From Roseomonas marmotae (GTDB taxonomy: Bacteria > Pseudomonadota > Alphaproteobacteria > Acetobacterales > Acetobacteraceae): DNA of 64,000 nucleotides. A program made the position numbers and the translations under genes. Each line of letters begins with the position of its first letter. Positions within the stretch are counted from its first letter, which is position 1. The stretch lies in assembly GCF_017654485.1 (NCBI RefSeq), contig NZ_CP061092.1, forward strand, positions 124,001-188,000, read 5' to 3'. Below are positions 37,285 through 45,335 of the stretch, in pieces. A model generated the notes under the pieces. That model was not told the DNA's origin. It saw only the letters and a list, made by a program, of their open reading frames with translations, and ran no database searches.

Positions 37285-37319
37285 CCTTCCGTCTGCCTCA
37301 GGTCGAGGCAGACGGAAGG
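37285..37319. terminator. strong intrinsic terminator between convergent genes
   Basis: A perfect 15-bp stem, ccttccgtctgcctc (37285-37299) and its complement (37305-37319), encloses a 5-base loop and is followed by cttgtttc on the plus strand. It lies 152 bases after the Bug receptor gene and 154 bases beyond the end of the minus-strand cytochrome gene, so it can end transcription from the left and perhaps from both sides. Confidence 0.75.
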
Positions 37320-37472
37320 CTTGTTTCGGTTGAAGTTGGCAAAACTTCCGGGACCGCGGCTGCGCCGAAGGTCGCCGCCCGGACACGCATAACCCCGCCT
37401 GCCGGCGCCGCATCATGGGAGGCAGTGCCGCCGCCGCCAGGAACAGCGGCTCCGGCAGAAAAGCGCCGGCCC

Positions 37473-38072
37473 TCAACGTTGGGAAAGGTAGTGGGCGATC
37501 GCGTCGATATCGGAATCGTTCAGCCCGCGCATCACCCCATTCATCTGTGTATCGCTGCCCTGGCGCCGGTCATCCCGGTAGGCGCGCAGGGTCGCCACCA
37601 GGAAGTCCTCGCGCTGGCCGGCGATATGAGGCACCTGGTTCTGCCCGGTGAGGCCGGGCAGGTGGCAGATACCGCAGCGCAGCTGCGTCACCAGGGCGGC
37701 GCCATTATCGTAGAGGGCCGCGCGCCGCTGAGCCCGGTCGGGAGGCGCCGCATGGGGCAGCGCCGCGAAATGCGCCGAGAGATCCTCCAGCTCGCTATCG
37801 CTCAGCCCCTCCACCGCGGCAACCATGGCGGGGACATCCCGCAGCCCCTCGCGGAAGAGCACGAGTTGCAGAGTGATGAAGCCTGGCTGTTGCCCGGCGA
37901 GGGAAGGGATATCCGGCATGGCGGAGACCCCTCTTTCGCCATGGCAGGCGCCACAGCCCCGCGCTTCGGCCAGAATGGCGCCGCGCTCCGTGGCTGTCTC
38001 TGCCACAGCTGGCAGCGCCCACCCGGCCAGCAGGGCGCAGGCCAGCCACAGACGCCGCATCCCGACCCTCAC
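37473..38072 (-). CDS. periplasmic di-haem cytochrome c
   Basis: A 199-residue secreted c-type cytochrome with a signal peptide ending ALPAVAE near residue 25. Two CxxCH haem sites are present, CGACHGERG and CGICHLPG, each in its own cytochrome c domain (about residues 28-110 and 115-199), with axial methionine candidates MPDIPSLAGQ and MNGVMRGL. It follows the sugar-dehydrogenase gene with a 4-base overlap, so it is probably the electron acceptor for that enzyme. Confidence 0.9.
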   Translation of the reverse strand: MRVGMRRLWLACALLAGWALPAVAETATERGAILAEARGCGACHGERGVSAMPDIPSLAGQQPGFITLQLVLFREGLRDVPAMVAAVEGLSDSELEDLSAHFAALPHAAPPDRAQRRAALYDNGAALVTQLRCGICHLPGLTGQNQVPHIAGQREDFLVATLRAYRDDRRQGSDTQMNGVMRGLNDSDIDAIAHYLSQR

Positions 38073-39277
38073 CGGGTGTAGGAAATGCGATAGATGGCGC
38101 CGTTATCCTCGTCGGAGACCAGCAACGCGCCGTCCGGCATGACCAGCACATCCGTCGGCCGGCCGGCGAAACTGCCGGCAGCACCGTCCAGCAGGCCAGT
38201 CATGAATGGCTCCACCGTTCCGGTGCTGCCATCCTCATTGAGGCGGACGGTCACGACATCGAAGCCACTCTTGGCATCGCGGTTCCAGGAACCGTGGCGG
38301 GCGATGAACGCGCGGCCGCGATAGGCTTCGGGGAACATGGTTCCGTCATAGAAGCGCATGCCCAACGGCGCGGTATGCGGCCCGAGCAGCGCCACAGGGC
38401 GCGGAAACTCCGAACAGGCCCGGGCACTGAAATCAGGGTCCTGCCAGGCGGCGCCAGAGCAGAAGGGAAAGCCGTGATGCTCACCCACGCGTTCCAGGCG
38501 GTGAAGCGTGTCTTCCGGCGTGTCATTTCCCGCCCAGTCGCGGCCATTGTTGGTGGCGTAGAGGGGCCCGCCCCCCGGACGCCAGTCGAAGCCCACCGAG
38601 TTGCGGATACCGCGCGCCACCACCTCGCGCCCCGAACCGTCGGGGTTGTAGCGCAGGATGACCGCGTGGCGGCTTTCGTCGACGTCGCAGACATTACAGG
38701 GGGCGCCGACATTCATGTACAGCTTGCCGTCCGGCCCGAAGGCCGCGAACTTCCACCCGTGATGCGCCTCGGTCGGCAGTGCGAAGGCTTCGGTGAGGTC
38801 GACCGGCTTCGGCTCCTCCGTGGTCGCGACATTATCGAAGCGCAGCACCTGATGCAGCGCGATGACGTAGAGCGCGCCATCCCGCACAGCCACACCATTG
38901 GGCTGGCCGAGCCGCTGGGCCAGGATGCGCGAGCGGCGCGTGCCGCCTTCATCCCTCACGGCATAGACGCGGCCGATGGTGCGGGTGCCGACATAGACCG
39001 TCCCATCCTCACCCCGGGCCATCATGCGGGCGCCCGGCATGCCGCTGGCCCAGAGTTCTGCCCGGAAACCTTCCGGCAGGCGGATGCTATTCACTGGAAT
39101 ACGTTCGGGCGGCGTCGCGGTCAGCCGCGGTGCGTGGGGGGCCAGCGTGCTATTGGCCTGCGCGCCGGTGCGCCCCTGCGCCCAGGCGGGCACTTCGGCC
39201 TGTTGCGCTGCCGCGGGCAGGCTGGCGCCGAGGGTCAGTAGGCCGACGGCAGCAATGGATGTCAGACGCTGAAGCAT
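38069..39277 (-). CDS. PQQ-type sugar (sorbosone) dehydrogenase-like protein
   Basis: A 402-residue periplasmic beta-propeller. The start at 39277 follows gggagggatatgtc and a signal peptide (MLQRLTSIAAVGLLTLGASL) ending AAAQQ. Propeller repeats characteristic of the sorbosone dehydrogenase/GDH-like family include YVGTRTIGRVYAVRDEGG, GQPNGVAVRDGALYV, GRDWAGNDTPEDTLHRL and PTDVLVMPDGALLVSDED. It would oxidise a sugar or aldose outside the cell membrane, with PQQ as expected cofactor, handing electrons to the coupled di-haem cytochrome. Cofactor binding is inferred from the family. Confidence 0.87.
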   Translation of the reverse strand: MLQRLTSIAAVGLLTLGASLPAAAQQAEVPAWAQGRTGAQANSTLAPHAPRLTATPPERIPVNSIRLPEGFRAELWASGMPGARMMARGEDGTVYVGTRTIGRVYAVRDEGGTRRSRILAQRLGQPNGVAVRDGALYVIALHQVLRFDNVATTEEPKPVDLTEAFALPTEAHHGWKFAAFGPDGKLYMNVGAPCNVCDVDESRHAVILRYNPDGSGREVVARGIRNSVGFDWRPGGGPLYATNNGRDWAGNDTPEDTLHRLERVGEHHGFPFCSGAAWQDPDFSARACSEFPRPVALLGPHTAPLGMRFYDGTMFPEAYRGRAFIARHGSWNRDAKSGFDVVTVRLNEDGSTGTVEPFMTGLLDGAAGSFAGRPTDVLVMPDGALLVSDEDNGAIYRISYTR

Positions 39278-39478
39278 GACATATCCCTCCCTTGGCGCTT
39301 TCCGCGCCGTTCGTGCAAAAACCCTAGCATCCCATTCTGGAAAAGCATTGCACAAAGGGCGGCTCGCCGAAGGCAGCAGCTCCTGCCTGCCGATGGTCCC
39401 CTGCGGCACCTGCACGGCCCTATCCTCACATACCCCATCCCAAGCCGGCGGGGGCCGGCAGGCACGACCTGGGATGGA

Positions 39479-39545
39479 ACGCTTGCCGCCCGTACCTACT
39501 GTCAGCAGCCGTGGCACGATACTTCATGCGGCCGCCGCCTGCGCC
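39479..39545 (-). pseudogene. IS30 transposase fossil fragment
   Basis: Bases 39503-39537 match the IS30 transposase of this window (20186-20220) at about 30 of 35 positions, and on the minus strand read GGRMKYRATAAD against GGRMQYRAMAAD. The similarity fades beyond roughly 39479 and 39545. It is a short relic of a related but not identical element between two gene pairs. Confidence 0.5.
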
Positions 39546-39640
39546 GGGCGACCGAACCCACCGCCGCTTCCTTCACATCCGCCGGATATGAAAGAAACGG
39601 GCCAGCTCAGGCCCTGATTGGAACGGTAGGCGAAGTATCT

Positions 39641-40315
39641 TCAGGTCTCCCGGCGGGGCGGAACATCCGCAGCCCATCCTTCGCCTCCAGGCGGACTTTG
39701 CCGCATGGGGCGGTGTATGATCTCACCGAGCGCGGCATAGTAGGGGCCGCCTAGACGCGCGACGGGGCGCATCTTTGTACTGTCCACCCGGGCGCCGTCG
39801 AATACCTGCGAGGACAGGTGGAACGCCACCACCTCGCCGATATAGAGTGTATTCACGCCGCGCCCGAGCTTTACAACTTGATCGAGCCGGCACTCCATTT
39901 GCACCGGCGTGGCGGCGATGCGCGGCGGCCGCACATGGCGGCTCGGCAGAAGGGCCAGACCCAGCGCCTCAACCTCGCTCACCTCAGGCGGAAATTCTTC
40001 CGCCGAGTCATGCATGGCATCCATCGTCGCCTCGGTCGCGACATTGACGACGAATTCGCCAGTGGCAAGGATATTCCTGGCGGTATCCTTCATGGCGCCG
40101 TCGCCGGCGCGGGTGGCGATATTGACGGCCAGCATGGGTGGGCTGGTGGCGACATAATTGTAGGAGCTGAAGGGCGCGGCGTTCACCAGCCCATCTTCAT
40201 TCACCGTCGTGACCCAGGCGATCGGGCGAGGCACGACGCAGCCGACGATCAGGCGGTACGCGGCGGCCGTATCCAGCCCTTGCCCGTCGATGAAGGTGAA
40301 CTGATCCGGGGTCAT
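39641..40315 (-). CDS. flavin reductase-like FMN-binding protein
   Basis: A 224-residue protein of the flavin-reductase-like (DIM6/NTAB) family. The start MTPDQFTFIDGQGLD follows caggaacacc; a longer frame upstream is unsupported. FMN-binding segments are visible: GCVVPRPIAWVTTVNEDGLVNAAPFSSYN and the region NIATRAGDGAMKDTARNI. These proteins reduce flavin for a monooxygenase partner or act as oxidoreductases themselves. It is 37 bases downstream of the aconitase-like small subunit on the same strand, so it is probably the last gene of that arm. No partner monooxygenase is visible in the window. Confidence 0.87.
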   Translation of the reverse strand: MTPDQFTFIDGQGLDTAAAYRLIVGCVVPRPIAWVTTVNEDGLVNAAPFSSYNYVATSPPMLAVNIATRAGDGAMKDTARNILATGEFVVNVATEATMDAMHDSAEEFPPEVSEVEALGLALLPSRHVRPPRIAATPVQMECRLDQVVKLGRGVNTLYIGEVVAFHLSSQVFDGARVDSTKMRPVARLGGPYYAALGEIIHRPMRQSPPGGEGWAADVPPRRET

Positions 40316-40352
40316 GGTGTTCCTGTTTTCCTGTTCAGCGGCGGTACGGCCA

Positions 40353-40892
40353 TCAGGTGCCACCCGCCGTCGCGCGACGCTCGGCGAACTCGCGTTCCAG
40401 CAGGGGTATGGAACCGCCTGCTTGCCAGATCTGCACCATCCGGGGCGAGAACGGCCGGGCAAGCAGCGTGGCACCCGCCGCATTGCGGATGATTCCGGTG
40501 GCCGGGTCCGCCTCGATCACCTCGCCATCTCCGACCGCATCCGTGATGCCGGGGCAGGTCATGACCGGAAGGCCGACATTGAGGGCGCGCCGGATGATGC
40601 CGGACTCGCAGGATTCGACGATTACCACCGCGATCCCGGAGGCCTTCATCGCGACGCTCACCTCCACATGATTGTGGTGCCCGAAATTCCTGCCACCGAC
40701 CACGATATCGCCGGTCCGCACCTGCGCCGGAAACTCCGGGCGGAGGCGGCGGAAGCACATGGCGCGCAGGGCCTCCTCGTCGAAGGCCTTGCCGAAGCCT
40801 TCGCGCACGATGGAGAATTCGATGATCCCGTCGTCGCCGCTGACATTGTCGCCGAATTTCCAGACCCGGCCGCGAAGGTTGGTGCCGCTCAT
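40353..40892 (-). CDS. aconitase-like (LeuD-type) hydro-lyase small subunit, divergent
   Basis: A 179-residue swivel-domain protein of the isopropylmalate dehydratase small-subunit type: RGRVWKFGDNVSGDDGII at the start, TGDIVVGGRNFG in the middle, and AVVIVESCESGIIRRALNVGLPVM later. In this superfamily the loop after GxNFG normally reads GCGSSREHA and carries the catalytic Ser-Arg; here it reads GHHNHVEVS, so both residues are absent. The start overlaps the stop of a 58-codon ORF by 4 bases, and gggagagacgcc precedes it. It should pair with the large subunit at 41062-42351; its substrate probably differs from isopropylmalate. Confidence 0.82.
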   Translation of the reverse strand: MSGTNLRGRVWKFGDNVSGDDGIIEFSIVREGFGKAFDEEALRAMCFRRLRPEFPAQVRTGDIVVGGRNFGHHNHVEVSVAMKASGIAVVIVESCESGIIRRALNVGLPVMTCPGITDAVGDGEVIEADPATGIIRNAAGATLLARPFSPRMVQIWQAGGSIPLLEREFAERRATAGGT

Positions 40893-41065
40893 GGCGTCTC
40901 TCCCAGGCCGATCTGGCCAGCAGCTCGCCTGGGGTCAGGTTCCCGCCCGCCCGCGATGGGGGCGGCCATCCGTACCGGGGCATCCGGGGAGATCCGTGCC
41001 CCCGTTTCAGCGGTCGGGAGCATCGTCCAGGCGGTGGGGAGCCGGTGCGGGCGGCGGATGGTCAT
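40889..41065 (-). CDS. 58-residue ORF linking the two aconitase-like subunits
   Basis: This ORF starts at an ATG that overlaps the large-subunit stop by 4 bases (atga) and ends with a TGA that overlaps the small-subunit ATG by 4 bases. The product begins MTIRRPHRLPTAWTMLPTAE and ends QIGLGETP; it is Pro/Arg/Ala-rich with no membrane segment and no family I recognise. The double overlap means that ribosomes finishing the large subunit could read straight through it to the small subunit. It may be a true small subunit, or only a translated coupler maintaining stoichiometry. Confidence 0.45.
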   Translation of the reverse strand: MTIRRPHRLPTAWTMLPTAETGARISPDAPVRMAAPIAGGREPDPRRAAGQIGLGETP

Positions 41066-42351
41066 GCCGCGCTCCCGCCGGGTTCGCCCAGCATCAGACG
41101 GGGGTCGGTGATCTCACCCGCCACGGCGGCGGCGGCCACAGCATAGGGGCCGGCGAGGAAGACCTCGGCCGAGCGGCTGCCGTTGCGCCCCTGATAGTTG
41201 AACTGCTGGGTGGAGATCAGCACCTCATGGTCGTTGAGCTGCCCCTGGTATCCCCAGCAGGTCGTGCAGCCCGGCGCCAGCACGGTGGCCCCGGCATCGG
41301 AGAAGACCTCCAGCAATCCTTCCCGCGCGGCGGCCGAATAAACCTCCCGGCTGCCCGGCGTGATGTAGAGCGTGACATGCCGCGCCACCTGGCGGCCGCG
41401 CAGGATGGCGGCGGCGGCGCGCATGTCATCCAGCCGGTTGCCTGCGCAGGAGCCGATGGTGGCCTGGTCGATCCGCTTTCCGCTGACCTCGCCGACGGGC
41501 ACGCCGCCATGCAGGTCAGGCGGGCGGGTCACCATGGGGGAGAGGGTGGAGAGGTCGTAGGATGCCTCCAGCACATAGGCGGCGTCCGGATCGGCCTCCA
41601 CGATGTGCCAGGGGCGGCCCGCCGCCCGCTCCTCGACATAGGCGCGCGCCGCCGCGTCCACAGGCATCACGCCGGTATAGGCACCGCTATGGAACAGCGA
41701 GGCGAGGATTGTCTGCCGGTCATCCATCGAGAGGCCGGCAATAGCCGGGCCGGCGAATTCCACGCAGCAGCCGAGCAGGTGGTCCGTCGCGCCATGATCG
41801 CGGATGATCGTCTGGATCAGGTCCCGCGCCGTGACGCCGGGGGGCAGGGCACCGGTCAGGGTGATGCGGGCGGAGGGTGGCACCGAAAGCCAGTTCTGAT
41901 CCTCGATGAGGGAGACGATTACCTCCGTCGAGATCGGGATGTTCAGCGCGCCGACGGCGCCGAGGCTGGCGATGTTACCTTCGTCCGAGAAGATCAACAG
42001 TCCGGGGCGCGCGAAGCCGCGCTCCATCATGACCTGATGCCGCAGGCCGCTGCCCGGGCCGAAGAAGTTCTCGATCCCCTGCGCCTCGCACCAGTCCCGC
42101 AGGGTACGGTGCGTCTGGTAATGATGTGACCCCATGGCGGCGGAGGTGGAGTGGTCGATCACCATCACCGCCTTGTCCGGGCGTGGGATGCACTTCACCC
42201 CGATGCGTTCGAGATTGCGCTGGTGGCCGGGCCAGAACAGCTCCTGGCACACGGTATAATCCGCCGAGACGGTGACGTATTCCCCCACCTCGACGGACCC
42301 GCGCCCGAGGGTGCGGGCGATGACCTTCTGCGCGACCGTCTGCCCTGCCAC
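41062..42351 (-). CDS. aconitase-like (LeuC/HACN-type) hydro-lyase large subunit, divergent
   Basis: A 429-residue large subunit of the isopropylmalate dehydratase/homoaconitase class; overall order and length match. The three iron-sulfur ligands are kept: C302 in IGSCAGNRLDD and C362/C365 in PGCTTCWGYQG. The C-terminal GSRSAEVFLAGPYAVAAAAV and EITDPR also match. However, the motif usually written DHNVP reads DHSTS, and the substrate motif usually (G)DSHT reads FSDEGNIASLGAVGA. The Fe-S enzyme is therefore likely functional but with a different acid as substrate. It heads a chain with the 58-codon ORF, the small subunit and a flavin reductase, 13 bases after a Bug receptor gene. Confidence 0.82.
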   Translation of the reverse strand: MAGQTVAQKVIARTLGRGSVEVGEYVTVSADYTVCQELFWPGHQRNLERIGVKCIPRPDKAVMVIDHSTSAAMGSHHYQTHRTLRDWCEAQGIENFFGPGSGLRHQVMMERGFARPGLLIFSDEGNIASLGAVGALNIPISTEVIVSLIEDQNWLSVPPSARITLTGALPPGVTARDLIQTIIRDHGATDHLLGCCVEFAGPAIAGLSMDDRQTILASLFHSGAYTGVMPVDAAARAYVEERAAGRPWHIVEADPDAAYVLEASYDLSTLSPMVTRPPDLHGGVPVGEVSGKRIDQATIGSCAGNRLDDMRAAAAILRGRQVARHVTLYITPGSREVYSAAAREGLLEVFSDAGATVLAPGCTTCWGYQGQLNDHEVLISTQQFNYQGRNGSRSAEVFLAGPYAVAAAAVAGEITDPRLMLGEPGGSAA

Positions 42352-42364
42352 CGGCCGTCCTCCC

Positions 42365-43339
42365 TCAGTTCGACTTCGTGCCGGCGGCGCGGGATACCTC
42401 GGCCCAGCGGGCGATCTCCTGCCGGATGCGCGCCATCAGCGCTTCCGGCGTGCTGGGCGCCGCCGCCGCGCCCTGGGCGGCGAAGATGCGCTGCACCTCC
42501 GCGTCGCCCAGGGTCTCTACGATCGCGCGGCGCAGGATATCCAGCCGCTCCGCCGGCACGGCGGCCGGCGCCAGCAGGCAGTACCAGTTCTCCAGCTCCA
42601 GGTCCTTCACGCCGGCTTCCGCCATGGTGGGCACTTCGGGCAGGGCCGTCAGCCTGCTGCGCGTGGTGACGGCCAGCGCCCGCAATTCCCCGGACTGGAT
42701 GAAGGGCAGGAGTGCCGGCCCTTCACCGATCATCATCTGGATCTGGCCGGATACGAGGTCGGTGGTCGCCGGCGCGGCGCCGCGATAGGGCACGTGCACG
42801 ATGTCGATGCCGGTGCGCAGCCGCAGCAGCTCGCCCGCCAGATGCGGGCCGGTGCCATTGCCGCCGGAGCCAAAGGACAGGCGGCCAGGCTCTGCCTTGG
42901 CGAGCGCGACCAGCTCGGCCACCGTGCGCGCCGGGACCTTGGCATTCACCGCCAGGATTTCCGGCACCGCCGCCATCATGGTCAGCGGTGCGAAATCCTT
43001 GAGCGGATCATAGGGCATCTGCGGCATGAGGCTGAGCGCGCCGGCGAGCGAGCCCGTGCCGCCGACGCCGATGGTATAGCCATCGGCGGGCGCCTTCGCG
43101 ACGATCTCCACCCCCAGCACGCCGCCGGCGCCGGGGCGGCTGTCCACCACCACCGGCTGGCCCAGCCGCTCCGTCAGGCCACGACCGACCGCGCGGCTGA
43201 AGACATCCGCGGGACCGCCGGGGGCATAAGGCAGGACCCATCGGATGGGGCGGCCGGGAAAGCGGTTGCCCTGAGCGAGAGCGGGGCGGGCAAGACCGAA
43301 GGCGACAAGACTCAAGCCGGCAAGCTGTCTGCGGTACAT
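42365..43339 (-). CDS. Bug/TctC-family tripartite tricarboxylate receptor
   Basis: A 324-residue periplasmic receptor; MYRRQLAGLSLVAFGLARPA starts after a purine-rich site (gaggaaacgggg), and a longer frame is unsupported. The mature protein has the family signature FPGRPIRWVLPYAPGGPADV, VVDSRPGAGGVLGVEI, DGYTIGVGGTGSL, FGSGGNGTGPHLAGELL and HVPYRGAAPATTDLVSGQI. It is the first gene of the minus arm and lies 13 bases before the aconitase-like large subunit, so its ligand is probably the substrate, or a precursor, of that enzyme. A perfect palindrome is found 55 bases upstream of its start. Confidence 0.93.
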   Translation of the reverse strand: MYRRQLAGLSLVAFGLARPALAQGNRFPGRPIRWVLPYAPGGPADVFSRAVGRGLTERLGQPVVVDSRPGAGGVLGVEIVAKAPADGYTIGVGGTGSLAGALSLMPQMPYDPLKDFAPLTMMAAVPEILAVNAKVPARTVAELVALAKAEPGRLSFGSGGNGTGPHLAGELLRLRTGIDIVHVPYRGAAPATTDLVSGQIQMMIGEGPALLPFIQSGELRALAVTTRSRLTALPEVPTMAEAGVKDLELENWYCLLAPAAVPAERLDILRRAIVETLGDAEVQRIFAAQGAAAAPSTPEALMARIRQEIARWAEVSRAAGTKSN

Positions 43340-43393
43340 CCCCGTTTCCTCTCCTCCGCGGCCCGTTGCTCGGGCTTCGCGTCGCCACGAAAC

Positions 43394-43409
43394 CATATCG
43401 TCCGATATG
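43394..43409. promoter_or_regulatory. palindrome upstream of the Bug/aconitase-like operon, likely operator
   Basis: A perfect dyad, catatcg-tc-cgatatg, in an AT-rich island between the hydrolase gene (ends 43433) and the Bug receptor (starts 43339). The bases next to it read caataaac (43413-43420), a motif that recurs near 44364 and 54782. The size and symmetry fit a GntR-type dimer site; no regulator gene is nearby. Confidence 0.4.
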
Positions 43410-43432
43410 AAGCAATAAACCAAATGAATGAC

Positions 43433-44242
43433 CTAATGCGGTGAGGCGCGCTCGCCCAGGAAGGCTGCCATGGCTGCGTTGAAGGCCTCCGGCGCCTCGA
43501 TGCCCGGCAGATGGCCCGCATCGGGGATCTCCACGAAGCGGCTGTCCGGGATCATCCCGGCCAGGGCGCGCATGGTCGTGGGCATCGCGCCGTCCTGCGC
43601 CCCGGCCAGGAGCAGGACCGGCTGCCGCAGCGTCGGAAGTGCCGCACGGAACTCGTAGTTCTGCAGCGCGGTGGCGCAGGCGACGAAGCCTTGCAGCGGC
43701 GTGGCGGCAATCATGGCCTGCAGGCGACCCATCGAAGGATGGTCGGATTCCCGCGACTTCGGCGTGAACCAGCGGGCGAGCGTCGCCTTGGCAACCGCGT
43801 CCATGCCGTGTGCGGCGGCGAAATCCATCCGTTCCCGCCACATGGCCGCCCCGCCTGGCGCGGTGCCCGCCTGCCCGTCGGAGGCGACCACGGCCGCGAC
43901 AAGGCCGGGCTCGCGCGTGGCGAGCAGCAGCGCGGTGGCCGCGCCCATCGAGACGCCCGCGAAAACCGCGTCCGAAGCGCCGAAATGCCGCATGAGCGCG
44001 GCGGCATCCCCGGCCAGTTCGTCGAGGTTGGTGGGGTTGGGCGGAACCTCGGTGCCGCCATGGCCGCGCTGGTCGTAGCGCAGAATGCGGTAGCGGTCTC
44101 CGAAGGCCGCGACCTGGTCGTCCCAGAGCGTCAGGTCTGTCAGCAGGGAGTTGCTGAAGACGAGCCAGGGCGCAGCTTCCGGCCCATCCAGCCGGCAGCG
44201 GAAGCGGAGGCCGTTGACCCGCACCGTCTCTGAAGTCACCAT
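43433..44242 (-). CDS. PcaD-like alpha/beta hydrolase (enol-lactonase type)
   Basis: A 269-residue cytosolic hydrolase resembling 3-oxoadipate enol-lactonases. The start MVTSETVRVNGLRFRCRL is preceded by ggagaagattgacg. The fold landmarks are LVFSNSLLTDLTLWDDQV, ILRYDQRGHGGTEVPP, the nucleophile elbow GVSMGA (residue about 96), LLLAGAQDGAMP (acid) and IPDAGHLPGIEAPEAF (histidine). It lies upstream of the Bug gene on the same strand with a 93-bp gap containing an operator-like palindrome, and is divergent from the fumarase-type pair. Whether it truly opens a lactone in this pathway is inferred from similarity only. Confidence 0.83.
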   Translation of the reverse strand: MVTSETVRVNGLRFRCRLDGPEAAPWLVFSNSLLTDLTLWDDQVAAFGDRYRILRYDQRGHGGTEVPPNPTNLDELAGDAAALMRHFGASDAVFAGVSMGAATALLLATREPGLVAAVVASDGQAGTAPGGAAMWRERMDFAAAHGMDAVAKATLARWFTPKSRESDHPSMGRLQAMIAATPLQGFVACATALQNYEFRAALPTLRQPVLLLAGAQDGAMPTTMRALAGMIPDSRFVEIPDAGHLPGIEAPEAFNAAMAAFLGERASPH

Positions 44243-44456
44243 CGTCAATCTTCTCCACTTTCGGGCCGGCTTACAGGGGCGGCACCATGCGGCTGCCGGG
44301 CGGGTCTTTCCTGGCCCTGTGGCGCGGAGTGTTGCCCGCAAGCCGCCGGAAGTCAAAAGGCCAGTTTATTGACTTAATCGCCGCGCTCCGCCAGACTGGG
44401 CGGAAAGGACGGCCAGCGGGTCACAAGGACCGGCGGCCACCAAGGGACGGAACGCG

Positions 44457-45326
44457 GTGCCGATCACCTCCGAGCAGATTAAACATCTCACGGCCCAGCT
44501 CTATGCCTGGTCGCTCCGCAAGGTGCCGGACGACACGCTGGAGGCACTGCGCCGGGCGCGCGAGACGGAGACGAACGCCGTCGCCCAGAGGACGCTCGGC
44601 ATCCTGTTGCGCAGCGCCGAGATGGCGGAAACACAGGACCGCCTCGTCTGCTCCGATTCCGGCGTGCCCACCTACGTCATCGCGATCGGCACCGGGGTGC
44701 GACTGGACGGCAACATCAAGCAGGCGGTGTCCGACGGCTTCGATGAGCTGATCGCCACTTCGAACCCGCCGCTGCTCAAGCACGTCACCAATCCACTGAC
44801 CAATGAGCGGAGCTATCGCGGCAAGGAGATGCCGCTGGTCACCTGGGATCTGATCGACGGTGCCGACTACGTGGACATCACCTGCCAGCCCAAGGCGCTC
44901 GGCTCCGGCCGGTGGGCGGCGATGGAGATCTTCACCTTCCCGACGCTGGAGCAGATCGAGCGCTACGTCATGGAATGCGTGCTGAAGGCGGGTTCGCAGC
45001 ATTGCCCGCCGGTGAATATCGGCGTCGGTATCGGCGGCTCCTTCGACTACTGCGCCAAGCTCGCGGCGCGGGCGACGCTACGCCAGTACGGCACGGTGAA
45101 CCCCGACCCGACCCTGGCGGCGATGGAGGCGCGCCTGCTCAAGGCCGTGAACGCCACAGGCTTCGGGCCCATGGGCACGGGCGGGGATACCACGGCGCTG
45201 GGCGTGCACGTGGAATACGCGGCGGGCCACGGCTTCACCCCGGTCGCCGTCGCCTTCAACTGCTGGATCAATCGCCGCACCCGTGCCCGCCTCTATGAGG
45301 ACGGGCGCGTGGAGCGGGTGGAATAG
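44457..45326 (+). CDS. class I fumarase / L-tartrate dehydratase alpha subunit
   Basis: A 289-residue iron-sulfur hydro-lyase subunit starting at GTG. Cluster cysteine candidates are C65 (RLVCSDSGVPTYVIA), C143 (VDITCQPKALGSG) and C183 (SQHCPPVNIGVGIGGSFDY). Class I fumarases, tartrate dehydratases and mesaconase-like enzymes share this fold; residues alone do not tell them apart. The beta subunit follows 9 bases later. It is the first gene of the long plus-strand operon. The AT-rich upstream island holds ttgact at 44369 as a possible -35 element. Confidence 0.88.
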   Translation: MPITSEQIKHLTAQLYAWSLRKVPDDTLEALRRARETETNAVAQRTLGILLRSAEMAETQDRLVCSDSGVPTYVIAIGTGVRLDGNIKQAVSDGFDELIATSNPPLLKHVTNPLTNERSYRGKEMPLVTWDLIDGADYVDITCQPKALGSGRWAAMEIFTFPTLEQIERYVMECVLKAGSQHCPPVNIGVGIGGSFDYCAKLAARATLRQYGTVNPDPTLAAMEARLLKAVNATGFGPMGTGGDTTALGVHVEYAAGHGFTPVAVAFNCWINRRTRARLYEDGRVERVE

Positions 45327-45335
45327 GAGCGGGGG

